From Setaria digitata (taxonomy: Eukaryota; Nematoda; Chromadorea; Rhabditida; Setariidae), in assembly GCA_003640385.1 (NCBI GenBank), contig RCAB01000354.1, positions 1 through 64,000 of the forward strand: a DNA stretch of 64,000 nt, written 5' to 3'. The notes below the pieces were generated by a model. That model did no database searches and was not told the origin of the DNA. It saw only the letters and a list, made by a program, of their open reading frames with translations. This document shows positions 1 through 12,599 of the stretch, in pieces; the stretch's first letter is position 1; every line of letters begins with the position of its first letter. The translations under genes and the position numbers were made by a program.

Positions 1-3000
1 TCTAGCGAACTCGATTTGAATCCATTGTGTGGTAACTCAAACTCCGATGATTCAACAAGAGTAGTTTATCGCAACTCAAATTTCAAATGAATTCAGTTTG
101 TGTTTTGTATCGTAATTAAACTCCTACGATGGACTCTTGACAAGCACACTTTGGAAATATTTACACGTTCCAACCATGGCATTATCGTTCAGAGCATATC
201 TTACTCCCCCACTGCACTTCTGCATTACCTGCTTCGGACTTGAAAATCCTTACTGGCGGAACTCGTTCGTTCCCGAGACTTACCTAACCACCCCGCAATG
301 TTTGCATTGTCGAGATCTTCAACCCTTTCACCACGAATTTATTGATGTGTGTTGTGTCGTGAAAATATGGAGCGAAAAGTTTTATTCATGAAAGAATGAA
401 AAACAATTGGTATGATAAACCACTTTCCATACTTTAAACTTGAAAAAATGAAATATTTGCGTGCAAAAAACGAAACTTCCTGGATTATAAATCTAAAAAG
501 TAAAAACCTTTGATCAAATTTTGAAAATGATTTACACCACTCTGAGGCGATGAAAGAGGAAATGTTATCTTCAATACCGAAAAAATAAGGGTCAAATAAC
601 TCGGCTGTTTAAAGTTATTTTTATCCAGCAAAAATGTCGGCGTAGTACTGCCGCTTCTTAATTTTTAAGGAAACAAGCAAGGATGCCGATATTGTCAAAA
701 ACAGTGCCAAATGTTCGGCATCCCCGCGATATGATCAGGAACCAGATATCTTCTCAAACTGCATTTCACTTATTCTTTCTCCAGAAACACCGGGAAGCTG
801 ATATTTGTCCTACCAAGGTATATCTATATTTCTACACTTTCCTCATCCAACCGGTAATAATGGTAACAAAATCGATGATTAAGACTGATATTGAGATCAA
901 ATCAAGTCAGAATACTATAAACACAGCAGAACCATACCTTTCTCCAATGTGACAGATTTCTAGGACTTCACCAACCATTTATCAGTGGTAATCAATAGAC
1001 AACGGACCACCAAGTTCCACCCCTTATCACCCATACACTAAAAAAAAGAAATGCCGAACCCTACTTCAGACGACGAAGAACGATGGAAATTCCTAAACCA
1101 GTTCAATGCTGAGTGTCGACAGAACGAACGTAGAGAATTAACTTTATACTCTAGCACCGATTTCTTTTTACAAACACTGCTGAGTTCTTCGAGCATACTA
1201 TGATATCAATATTATTAGCTTCATACCGTTACACAGAATTTGCTCTTCCAGTTTATCCATACAAATAAACTCACACTGTAACGTAACATTAATACCAATT
1301 CGAAACTTGACGTTCACTGCCTGAGCCAAACGCTTTTTCTCCAAAACGCTGCACTAATTAGCACAAACTTATCTATAAAATTCGCCAGAATCACACAATC
1401 TGCACAATAATCCATGTGGTTCTTCGCGTTCTCATCCTGTTCATCTTACATAATTGAATGCAGCATTAGCACACGTCAGTTGTAAATACAGTGACCAATG
1501 ACCAGTGACCTATTAGAGTTCAATCATTAATTTCTAAATGAAAAATTCGTTTCATATTCTGCTGCTGTAAGCTTAACTGTCGCTATGAACGGGATGAAAG
1601 CAGATGAGTTGATTCATTAAGGCGAATTCACTGTGGAGTGAGAATGCAAGTTTAATATATGCACCTTGAAGCACTGTCTCTGTGAATTTTGTGCCTATAT
1701 ATAGCATGCAGATTGCAACTTAGCGAATAACTCAATTCACATATGATCCATGCTATAACACATTGCTAGCTTTATAATCCATGTTATGAAATTCTTTGAC
1801 CTGTATGAAGTAAAATTTTACACTACTTCAGAGTTCCATTTTGCCATTCAAAAATGTCTAACAGTAGCACATCAGAGTGCAAACATTAATTTCTAATAAC
1901 AGAAAGAAAGCATACCGTACCAGCTACCAGTCCAATCAGTTATCGTACCGCTTATAATTGATGGCTTAAGCCATTAAAAACTGACCAAATAAACCAAACA
2001 GTATTATTAAAAACACATTTTACAATCTTCATTGCAATAAATTGACGAAAAATCTGAATCAAAATGACGTAACACTCTGTGCTTTTTCATGTGTTTACAC
2101 TTAGATATTGAAGATGAGGATCACCTTTTTACTTCGAAAGCAGCGGTAGGAAAAATCACTTCTGAGACAATGATTTGTGAGTCAATCCACGAACGAGTAT
2201 GGCAGAGAAAGTTAGATATGAACGTTGAAATTTTTTCGTTTCACCTTGCTATTATATATTATATATCTGAATCCACTATCCAAACACAATTGAACCAACG
2301 AAGCTTCTTACAAGCAACATATCAAAACGCTTCAAAAAATAAGAATAAATAAACTGCAATCGCATCGACCAACCCTATCTCATTTTACTCTTCAAGAAAC
2401 TGAATCCATATCCAATAACGTTTAAGGTTACAAAATTTGTCTTCAGAGTTAATAGCACATCTGTGAGTTGTGTAATTCCTGGAAAATCTTCAGAATCCTG
2501 GCTAAACACGAGTTCTACGGCAGAAAAAGCTTTCCTCATAATCTCATCTCCAGATAATTATTAAACATAATATTCCGCAAAATTACCGCATTGAGAAGTA
2601 TCTGACAAAGCACGTAGAAAGCAATACATATTTTATCCAATAAATGTTGTTCAGTCGCAATTCCTTGAGAGCCATGTACTACTGTTATAAATACCTGACT
2701 CACATATATCTATAACAGTCCACTCCACCTTTCACTTTCACTACCGTCGACAGGTCGATTTTTTCAAGAAATTTTTTGTCACCTCCAATATAGGAAAAAA
2801 AAACCAATAAACTGCATATTATCGTGATGTAACACCTTCCCATCAGATAACGCTCAACCCATCAAACATGAAAGCACTCCCATCGATTACCGACCCAATT
2901 TAACCATCATTGGTTCAAATCGAATAACAAAATCATATCCTCGTCCTTCAATTCATTGCGATAACTTTACCAAGAATAACATATATTACCATCAAATGAA

Positions 3001-5808
3001 ACTCTCCTAAAACAGAACGATAACAAAAAAGGAACCCATCAACTTACAAATCCTATAAGTCTCTCATGAGCTCCTTTACAGCACTTCAGAATTATGAATG
3101 CGATGAAAACAGTAATAACCATATACCTCTCCTATAAATGACTGCCAGTTTACATCGCCCCTGTGTCAAGAAACATCCTTTATTTGAATGCAACATATTC
3201 AACGAAACATTTTTCGAAATCCTCCTGCATACAGCCTAAACATCTCCCTCCCCCTCGTGAGTAACCCCTCCAGCATGTATGTATCCTCAGGACGCATCGA
3301 TAAAGAAAACCTACTTAAGACTAAAATGGAAGCGAACACTTTCCAAAGTTTAGCAGTTAAGTGTATGCTTAGCAAAGGGGACGCAAAATCCATTATATAC
3401 ACTGATAACCTGTTCAAACGATCCTCAAATATGCTATTACCAGCCACAACACCAATCACCGATCTGCCTTGACAAGTTCAACCTTAAACATTCTGCAGTA
3501 AATCACTGCCTGATACCACGATAAGAAATACCAAATCGAAATACCAAAGACGATAGAGCAAACCAGTATGCGTGAAATGACAAAACCGCACTGCTGCGGA
3601 AATAACCCCGAGTTCTATTAAGCTGCAAAACCTTTTTTAACCTTAATTATATTCCGCTCGCACTTCCTGGGGAACATTCAGACGACACTTAACACTGTTG
3701 AGACTTACGAAATTTCATATCGCGACATAATCTCTAGAATTAGTATACGAATTTTTCCTGTAAAGATTACAATCCATAAACAATGCCGATAATGTAGTTG
3801 TAAAAATTTTTATCCGGTAAATGTAGCATATTCAACCTGCTAATCCAACGCAGAAAAGAAAGGAGAGCTTGTCATAGCAGTTGTGTGGACATAATGTATA
3901 ATCAGACTTGCTAAGATTCTGAGGTACTCTTCCATTTCATTTCCAAAATACCTGAAGAATTTAACATGTTCCTCGACTCCTCCAATATTACGAGAAAACA
4001 AATCGAATTTTTAAGCATGATATTTGCTTCTCTATTGGAATGCCATGAACGAATTTGCTTGAGTTTTTCTCAGACATGATTGTCGTTATGGAGTCCAACA
4101 ATCAAACGACAAAAAACTTATTGCCATATCTAAAGAAAGCAATATACGAGGAACAGCCAATCATCTCTGCATATTAACACTACTTTTTGCTTTTGCATCA
4201 AAATGTACATCGCCCCACTTTTACAAATGCAAAATTCTTTCAGTATCTTTAATGCAACTGTAGCAACAACAAATTTCCTTCTATAGTGAATACTTATTGT
4301 ACACATTTTATATAAGACCAATATTGTCCAATCATACTGAATAATGCCACAGCACCAATAAAACCACTTTCCCGCAATGAAAAAGTGAATGACAAACTAA
4401 TGAGGAGCGCAGATAAAGTACGACACGGTGAATTAAGCTGCAAAATTAATGCAATGCGGATAGCAAGTCGACTTATAAATTCTCCCGCAAGCAAAAATTA
4501 TTCCAAAGAAAAGGTACAAAGATGAAATCCATTCAAAATCACTATTTTCTAACGAAAAAGATAAAATCTTACTGCACTTCGTTCTTTTCTTTATTAGTCA
4601 AACCACTAAAGAGTTCTGCAACTAAGTTTCCAAAATCAGCAGTTTTTGTTTCCTCCAGCGGCACAACAAACAAGTCACTTGATTATCAATGAAGTTGTTA
4701 TCATTTTCTCCAGTAGAATTCTCCATGTCCGTTTAACATCCTACGAAGTCCAGGTAAAGTGAACATGAAAACTGGCAACTCCTTACTCGAGATTGCTACT
4801 TGAAAATGCCAAGTCTCAAATTCATAGTTTAACTCTGCAACAAAAATCCCAATCACCGTTTCAAGAAGACTTCGAAATTACTCCAAATCACTTAATCCAA
4901 CAATTTAACCACACCCACCACCACATCATGTACTAGTTCAATAGCACACTGCTACGTAAAACTATGCTTATGCTCCAGGATAATTGCTTCCTTAGAATTC
5001 AGATATAACTCATGCAAATCACGTGGATGTGAATTACGCTACAAATACATAGCATATTGAGAAATGCTTACCACGACAACAAATTATAATTCTTGGCGAT
5101 CGATTTCTCCACACCCGAATCACTTTTATGGGAATAACAAAAGACCAGTGAACATTTCTTAAATCACTAGCAAGTTTCTCCCGCCACAGAAGTGCAAGCC
5201 TTCATGATTCTCCAAACATGAACGTAACACAAAAGAGGGGTCTCCGATTCACTAAAATCACTTCCAAATCATTCCCTAGTTTAACTATTTCCACTGCTTC
5301 TTTGGACAACTCACCTCGTTTGACAGATGTTTAGCAGTGACCACAGAAAGCCAAGCTCAAGAAAACCCAAAACTCCAGAGCAGGTACGCTTCCATCTACA
5401 GTCTTTGTCCTCCGTTGTCTTTTTTCAGATGATATAAAAACTGACGCTAAGAACGAAAAAAACAACACAAGTGCAGCCAATATTCATACCCTGTACAACG
5501 CCGCCAACAGAGAATAAGCGCTCTCATGACTCTCTGAATTGAACATAATCCAAAATCATTGAACATGATGGCAGCACATTCTCTCGACTCTGACTTCTGA
5601 ATGTCTGTCCCTTTCATCCCTTTAACGGATTACGAAGTGATACCATTAGTCCAAGCCTAGTCACCTATCATCACCACTCATGAAAAGTATGTGACAGATT
5701 AGGACCACTCTAATCCGCTCCAGGACTCCGGGATAAACACTGCAGATAAACACTCCAACACTTGCCGGCACTTGTGTTATCCTCTGCATCTGAAATAGAG
5801 AACAGTTC

Positions 5809-6273
5809 TCAAACCATCAGCACAGGCCCAGCCCGACCACAGCTATCGGTATCCCAGGTACAGTAGTAAGTCGCCGATTGTACCGTAGAACACAGCAAGC
5901 CAATCAACTGCAGACCCAACCTCCCGTACAGAACCGACAATGACGAGGTTCTCCAAATCTCGTCTCCTTTTATACGCGCTTCCTCTCCCTTCTCGAATAT
6001 TCCATCCAATAGCATTCTTAGCACAACAAGCATTCTTCGTGATGCACTGTTAGCAGAGAAGTATACGCGTAAGATAGTTCTTATTTTGAAGAGGCTGAGA
6101 GATAATCCATCACTCTGTAACTCGCCTGTCTCTCTGTTTTGTATTATCTCTTGAACTTTTGCATAACCGTCTGCTAAATTATATTTCGCAAGGGCATATA
6201 GAATCAATACGAAATTAGTGAGAAAACGAGTCAGTGGATGGGCGCCGTTGAATGTAGGAACAGTGCAGAACAT
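5809..6273 (-). CDS. Hypothetical 154-residue open frame
   Basis: This is the longest open frame in the first 12 kb, with a true ATG at 6273 and a TGA stop at its end. The product has a short hydrophobic stretch near residues 18-30 (FLTNFVLILYALAKY) and a central basic/acidic segment, but no family I recognise. It lies in the strand-skewed block and reads along the T/G-rich strand, where stop codons are not especially depleted, so its length is somewhat unusual. An acceptor-like tract and another ATG follow directly at about 5790. It may be a lineage-specific gene, an exon of a longer minus-strand transcript, or chance. I favour chance or a transcript exon. Confidence 0.2.
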   Translation of the reverse strand: MFCTVPTFNGAHPLTRFLTNFVLILYALAKYNLADGYAKVQEIIQNRETGELQSDGLSLSLFKIRTILRVYFSANSASRRMLVVLRMLLDGIFEKGEEARIKGDEIWRTSSLSVLYGRLGLQLIGLLCSTVQSATYYCTWDTDSCGRAGPVLMV

Positions 6274-6715
6274 CGAAGTTGGTCCCGGGATTCCCCAGTA
6301 CGCCGCACTGATTGAGAATAATATTATAGTTTAAAAGTGGCAAAGATAATTCATCCTGATTTTGAAAGCCTGTTACTCTCGAATCGATCACTATTGAAAG
6401 TAATACAAAGATGCAATATTCCCGATATATACCGGAAGCACGGAGAAGTGTAGTATAGCTGCATGGAGGTTTCTCCCAATGAATGAACTGCTGAGGAAAG
6501 GAACATTGGAGGACAGAAGTTCAACGTGTTTCAACAACGAGAGATAAGCGTGTTCTAAAGTTTTATCGCAGAAATAAGTCACCTCGGATTTCGAATATCG
6601 GTATAAACAAAACCTCCTCGATTCTGACTAAATTTAACTGCTTATCATTTCTGTGAACTTGTGGTTGTTTCAGCGTAGCCCAGATCAATGGAGCACGTGT
6701 CTCAATAAGCACTGC

Positions 6716-6729
6716 CCGGGATATCCCGG
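6716..6729. repeat. Perfect 14-bp palindrome CCGGGATATCCCGG
   Basis: The sequence is identical to its own reverse complement and is GC-rich in an AT-rich neighbourhood. It lies about 300 bases left of the TATA promoter near 7.03 kb. The right half continues into a GGTACA-TA-TA string that recurs, with small changes, at about 5851-5872. Confidence 0.8.
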
Positions 6730-7000
6730 TACAATACTAGTCCAACAGGCCATTCCAAATTGGCGATGAACTGCTCGCTCCCTTCGATCCTATCAACGCT
6801 AATCGATCAGCTGATACTCAGTTGCGTGGCGGTCATCTCTTTCACCCTGTCATATTGCTCCTGCCTCCAAACGCAATACCCTCTCTCTCATTTTCACAAC
6901 AACATGTCGTCTCAATTGCCGTGCTATTTCTCAAGTGTCTATCACTTCTCCGTATGAGTCACACTTTGGAATGCGACGTGTTCGATAATCGATACACAGT

Positions 7001-7062
7001 GGGCGTGCCCCTCGATAGCTAGGCTGTATATAAATGGGTCCTCACGGGAGGGGATCGTTGTG
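7001..7062 (+). promoter_or_regulatory. Candidate TATA-type core promoter
   Basis: A GC-rich GGGCGTGCCC element (7001-7010, KLF/SP-like) is followed by a canonical TATATAAAT at 7027-7035. About 30 bases further is a GTTGTGCTT stretch where initiation would be expected, then an ATG at 7073. The element sits exactly where the strand composition flips. Spacing and order fit an RNA polymerase II core promoter reading rightwards. No transcript evidence is available. Confidence 0.45.
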
Positions 7063-7072
7063 CTTAGCATCG

Positions 7073-7131
7073 ATGGCTCAGGTGCGGCTGGTGAGCAGGT
7101 GGGGTGTTGTGTTGGCGCTGGTTGGAGTCGG
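7073..7131 (+). CDS. Putative signal-peptide first exon
   Basis: An ATG 40 bases downstream of the TATA box opens a frame with an arginine-containing start followed by a hydrophobic run (WGVVLALVGVG), the shape of a secretory signal peptide. The frame meets TGA at codon 21, but a GTGAGG donor overlaps codon 20 and would splice it out in phase 2. A second, stronger donor (AAG|GTGAGT) lies at 7236/7237; with it the ATG frame would only be a 20-codon upstream frame in a longer exon. No downstream exon was found, so the product is unknown. It could equally be a non-coding RNA. Confidence 0.25.
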
Positions 7132-8034
7132 GTGAGGGAGGAGATGGTTTGGTGGCGAAGGTTTCGGGTGTTGTGGTGGTGTGAGGTTGGCCGGGAGTCA
7201 GCTCGGTGGGGAGCTGAGTGGCTGTGTCCCCACAAGGTGAGTGCTTACAACTTATTACCTTTGAGTGGAATGTGGTGAGCAGCTAGTGGTTATATGTGGT
7301 TTATTTCACCTGATAATTATGCATGAAATCATGTTGCAGTTCTTTCCAGAAAGTTGATTTGTTTTCAGATCCGGTAAAGAATAAGTGGTAGGATGGCGGT
7401 TAGCGCGTGTGGTTCACAATAATTGCAAATCTGAATCAGTGGGATCGGTGTTGAGGGCCCTAAGGTTTACGATTTTGAAATTTCGGTAGCAGCAAACTGC
7501 AGTGGTTTTTGGTGGTCGCCAATTAGTTCTTCAGACTTCAGGAAAAAGGGAATGAGATCCTGGGTGTGGTCTCTTGCCTATGTAATTAAAAGCACCTTGA
7601 AAAGCTGACTATTTTTGGATGATAGGTATCCTAAAATGATGCTGTACGGCAATGAATATTAGATTTTCAGGATTGAGGAGGTTGAGTACCCCTCAGATAG
7701 GGTTGAAGACGATCCCTGAGTTATTATGTAGCGTCACCGCGGAGCAATGAGGCACAGAAACACCCGAGATATGTTATGTTACGAAGTTTGGGTCCAGACC
7801 GAATAGATCCAGCCCGGGCATCCTGTTTTGAAAAACTTGCGAAAGAATTTGACGCTCATTTCAAAATTTGATAAATGGAAAATGCTGCATTTATAAGAAA
7901 GGGATTTGAAGGTTTCGGAACAAATCTATTAACTGGAAAGTGTGTTTTAGCAGGCGGGGATGTAAATTTTAATTAGCGAAGGATGAGGTAGTCGGCTGTA
8001 GTCTCGTTGCAATAGATTTTTATTTATTGAAGTT

Positions 8035-8116
8035 TATTATTGATTCAAATTTGGGACTTTCCATGATTGCTTTGGTATTATTGATTCAAATTTAGGACTT
8101 TCCGTGATTACTTTGG
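8035..8116. repeat. Two-copy 41-bp tandem repeat
   Basis: Copy one (8035-8075) and copy two (8076-8116) both begin TATTATTGATTCAAATTT and end CTTTGG, differing at about three positions. It is a simple recent tandem duplication in otherwise unique sequence. Confidence 0.85.
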
Positions 8117-11100
8117 GGAGGTACTTAGAAATTTTTGTCTTCAAGCAGCATTTGTGATCTTCATCTGACCATTTATTCGAGGCATTAATATGCATATAGT
8201 TTGTACACAGAAAATAATGTCGCTGTTAGAATTGTAAGTAATAGAAGAAATAATAAATCAACAATTGTTTTTTCTTTTTTAAACCCCTTCCATAACGTAT
8301 AGTAGTACAATAAAACGGTGGTTGTACCTTGAAGTGGTAATCATGTCTTATTTAAACGAAAATAGAGGCAGAGAAGATAACCATTCTGGCGATACAGGTC
8401 AAAAGGCGGATTTAATGTGAATTTTGAAGTGGCAGTAGTCACGAAGGAAACAGGGAGAAATGAGTGCTTAAATAGAACATTTACATGTTAATGAAGGAAA
8501 AATGGAACTGCACATTATTGAGGTGGAATACAATGTCATGCAAAGGTTAGGTGGAACAAAGCAAAGATTGTGGTGCTCGATGTTCATTTCCTTAGTTTTG
8601 GTGTTCGGACACCTGAAACGTCCTTATGCCATAGTTTTTCAGGTTTGGGGTCAGAACTATCCTTTTTTCCTTTTTTTTTCTAGGTTTTCCGTAGCGCCTT
8701 GACAAACGAAATTTTTGCACGTGTTGGGCTGACTATTAGCTGCGAAGGTTTTTCATTTAGGGATGAAATGAGCTTTAAGAGTTGCCTTTGAAATTATGCT
8801 GGCCACTGAGGGTGATATTTTAGTTAGGGATAGGAAGCTTGTTTCGCGTTGCTGATTGAGAAACTGGTGAAGATGTGTGTTGGGTCGAATTTCTCTTCAC
8901 TAAAGTTTTGGTGTAGGTAAGTTTGGTGGGTGCTCCATAGTGGTCAGATTCTGAGAAATAACTGTTGTAGGTCTTGGTGAACATAGGATTAGTTCAGATG
9001 AGATGAGTTGTTTGGGTGACATTTTCTGGCATTTGTGTCCTGAAAATAGTGATCGGAGAGGAATTCTAAGGGCCCGAAGTCTAAACTTCATAGTTGAGTT
9101 CTTTGCTTGGGTCTTCTTAGACGGCCAAACACTCGGGTCCGTTTGGTCCTGGTGCTGCTGCGGGGATAAAAGCAGGGCTATGTAAAGCCGTTTCAAAGTA
9201 ACAGACCGTTAATGTTGCCTAGTAGAGGCAGTTAAACGTTTAATATATATATATGTACATGATCAGTACTAATTCATTGGTTTCTGTAAACAGTAGACTT
9301 CACCGCTGCACTGTTGATTGAGATAGGCAAAACATAAAACTGGAAGCCGAACGGTGGTTTCTTGCAATGAGAGTTGTAAGAAACTGAGAGCACGAGTGCC
9401 CACATATAAGTTTTGGTCCTAATGTTGACGATAAAAGTGTCACTTTGTGATTTGTATTAAACGAGTAGCCGGAATAATCTATGAGCAAACAGGGGTGAAC
9501 TATTTGCAAGAGTTTCTTATTCAACCTGCAAGACCATTGTTTGTTTGTTTAGATATGTGTATACGTTTGCAGAGGAACCTTGAACACTTTTCCGTAACGA
9601 TCAGTACTTAATTAATTGTCAAGTATAGATTGTTTATGCCTTGAAGTGCACATTGGGATCTGTGTCCTGAAGAAATCTCCCTGGAGTCATTGGGGATTGT
9701 TGTGGGTAGTTGTGTGTTAATACAATTCCTTGTATGCAACAGTACATCGGTATTGGTATGTTCTATCGTCTTCTTTACTATATGGGCAAGGACTCAGTCT
9801 TGAACACAAGTAGATTCGGATTTGAAGTGAATAACGGAAATGGTTATGTGTTGGTAAATACAAGTTGTTGAAGAAACGATGATCCATCAAGAATGAGATA
9901 CTCTTATGATATTTATGTGGTTGAAGTTTCGGTAGGCTTTTGGTTTTGAATTCTCTGACCAAAACCATTTCTTTTTTTATCTTGTTCTGACCCTTGAGTT
10001 TGTGTACAGCGGTGTGGTGTAAATATCCGCCATAGAAATTTTGATTCGAAATGGAGTCTATTTGACGTAGTCATGAGATGCTTTAGGACTTGATTCTCGT
10101 AAGTTCTAGGAGGTAAGCTTTTCATTTATTAGGTTCTAGTAGTAGTTTATGAACCTAACTAGGACATTTAGCTTCTTATATTGTACTGATCAGGTAGCTC
10201 AACTTCTTGTTGACAATTGTATAAGAAATATATGATTTCAAGCATTTATTCTTTAGGTAGTCGATGGATAAGCTCATTAACTCTAACGACATTCCAGAGA
10301 CGTACATATCATTTAGGTAGAAAGTCTGAACACCGCACCGTTGTTATTATGAGATATGATAACTAGTATAGCTCTGAAGGCTTCTAGGAATTTGATATAT
10401 TTTGTTGTCATTTAGCAGCTGAGTCGTACGCGTTGTGTTTTTCGGAGGGAAAAGTTCTCTGTAGAGTTTCCTCCGTTCTTGAATTCAAGCCCTTATTTCT
10501 CCATTATCGTTAGTGGCATTATAGTATGAAAGTAGTACAGCGCATGTCCTCAGTGAACAAGATGTTCATTCAGCAGATCTTTTTCTCACTTCTTCCCTTT
10601 TTATGATGAATCCATTAGAGTGCCAACTATTAACTATTTACTATCTAATTATTAACAAATAACTAACGGTTAATAGCTAATTGGCTACTAGAGGATTAAT
10701 TCCAAGAGACCTCTCTGTAATTTGTGACTTACAAATAACGATTCCAAAAACCAGAACCTGATGTAGGCATTGTTTTAAGAAACTTGGATTTGATGGAATG
10801 TCGTGTTTGTTAGTGGAAGGTAAGGCAGCTGGTCGAGATGTGGTAAGAAATTGTGTGCAGGCATTTAGGTAGTTCAGTTTTTCATCCAATAATTAGTTTT
10901 TCTGTAATCATTGAGCTAGTTAATATGTAGACATTGTTTTTAGGCTAGTGTGAGTTAATTCTAGGACTTCTGGAGTCATGGAAGCACTAATCTTCCATGA
11001 CAGCTGCAGTCTAATTGGCGTGTGGTGTGCGTCAATTTGCATTAGGTAGGCTGTAAGATTCTTCGGACGGGTTCCCATTACACGTTTTTAGCTTAGGCTT

Positions 11101-11714
11101 TAAAATGTTGCCTAGTATAAGTTGGTGTTTTAGGACGGTTGAATGCCTGCACTTCATATCATGTTTATCAGTATTGACCACGTTGTACTTCTTCGATTAA
11201 CATTCGTGTCACTTCCATCATATCCTGTATTTTGAGAATGTTCTGGGTGAAGGTAATCTGTCATGTATTACTGAGTTTTATTTATTTCACTAAACAAGAG
11301 GTGGGGAAGCAGACGAAGAATAAAAAATCTCTACATGAATGTGAGGATTTAGTATTTTTCTGAAACAGGTAATCCGATGGAAATTTTAAACCGTGTGTGC
11401 ATATGTTGGTGTAATTTCGATGTTGGTGATGAGTTTTATGGGTGGTGGACTTCGGACCATTTTTTTATAGCTCTTTAAATACTAATAGAATTTCTTTAGA
11501 GTAAGAAAGTTAAAAAAAATCAAGTTCGGTCTGCATGGTTTTTAAGTTGGGGAAGCGGCCTATGGGTTATTCGGACAAAAAACAGAGTGCGGAACACTGG
11601 TGCTTTTCAACACTTTTGGTTTGAGATTTTGGTTTTTCAAAGTGATCCAGGGATTTATTGTAGGTCAAGTAGGAAACTTAGCAGGGACCTGAATAAATTG
11701 ATTTAGACAATATT

Positions 11715-12080
11715 TTGGGCCAAAAATTTTAGGCGTCATACGCCAAGTTTTGATTTAGTGCGTGAAAAACGCATTCCTGAAATTTCTAAAAACATTTTTC
11801 GTGACATGGAAAACATTTTTATATTTTTCGCTAACCTGAAAATAAATTTTCGACAATTAAATTTACCAAATATTTACATTTCATGTTTATGGTGAAATCG
11901 TAAGATTTTGCCGAAATTTTTGAAGATTTTATATTATTTCGCGACATTTTCGACATAATTTTTTTTTTTTTTTAAATATTTTCCAACAATTTTGCAGTAT
12001 ATGTTTTTGGAAACACATTTTGGAATATTTTTCGGCTATTTTTCACAGTTTCGATGCTTTTGAATAAATTTTTTTTTTTC
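11715..12080. repeat. Degenerate TTTTCG-rich low-complexity tract
   Basis: Short phrases such as TTTTTCG, GACATTTTCG, CGAAATTTTTGA and runs of up to about 15 T recur irregularly over roughly 350 bases. There is no fixed period, so this is cryptic simple sequence rather than a clean satellite. It marks the border between the skewed left block and ordinary AT-rich sequence. Confidence 0.55.
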
Positions 12081-12599
12081 CTGTATCTTGTACACTGAAG
12101 CATGCAGAAAAATTCTGGGTTCGCGGATTGGATACACGCGTTACATAATTTTCGCGAATAATAAACATACGATTCGAAGGAAGTCTCGTAGCAGATTGAG
12201 AATGGGGTTATGAAGTGCTAAAATCCTTCCGGATTTACTGGATCTGTTTTTTTTTAAACGGTTGGTTGCCGTCGTGTAGGCAGTGTAATTAAATTCGCAG
12301 CAACTACGTTTATATGGATCTGGTAGTTTGTGCAACTGAATAAGACAGGAAAAATGAAGTGAACGGGATGTGTTAGACAAAGCTTGAGGTGTTGCTTTGC
12401 TGTTCACACTTCCTGATACTCGTCTGTTTAAATATCCCGACATTTCAATGTTCACAACAACAAAACAGTGAAAAATACATAATGATAAGTGCGATGCTAG
12501 AGTAGTAGTATCACAATAAAATATTCAAAACAAATGACAGCTTCAAGGACTAAATATGAACATAACCGTGTTGTGAAGGCGGGGAAAACTGTTGACATA

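Larger units (their letters stand above)
1..6999. other. A/C-skewed region without a supportable gene
   Basis: About 7 kb in which I find no exon chain with coding character. On the + strand C greatly exceeds G and A exceeds T (for example, 2881-2940 holds about 16 C against 5 G). Open frames are short and not joined by good splice sites. The only long frame is the minus-strand one at 5809-6273, listed separately. The composition is compatible with a long minus-strand transcript or intron, since the complement is T/G-rich, but this is inference. Confidence 0.5.

Noticed and set aside
2924..2935. GGTTCAAATCG resembling a tRNA B box
   Set aside because: No A box lies at the right distance and no cloverleaf stems form around it. 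Similar strings at about 28520 (minus) and 46797 (minus) fail for the same reason.
12141..12455. 104-codon minus-strand frame
   Set aside because: It starts with a non-ATG codon, has no splice context and reads as low-information sequence next to a T-rich tract.
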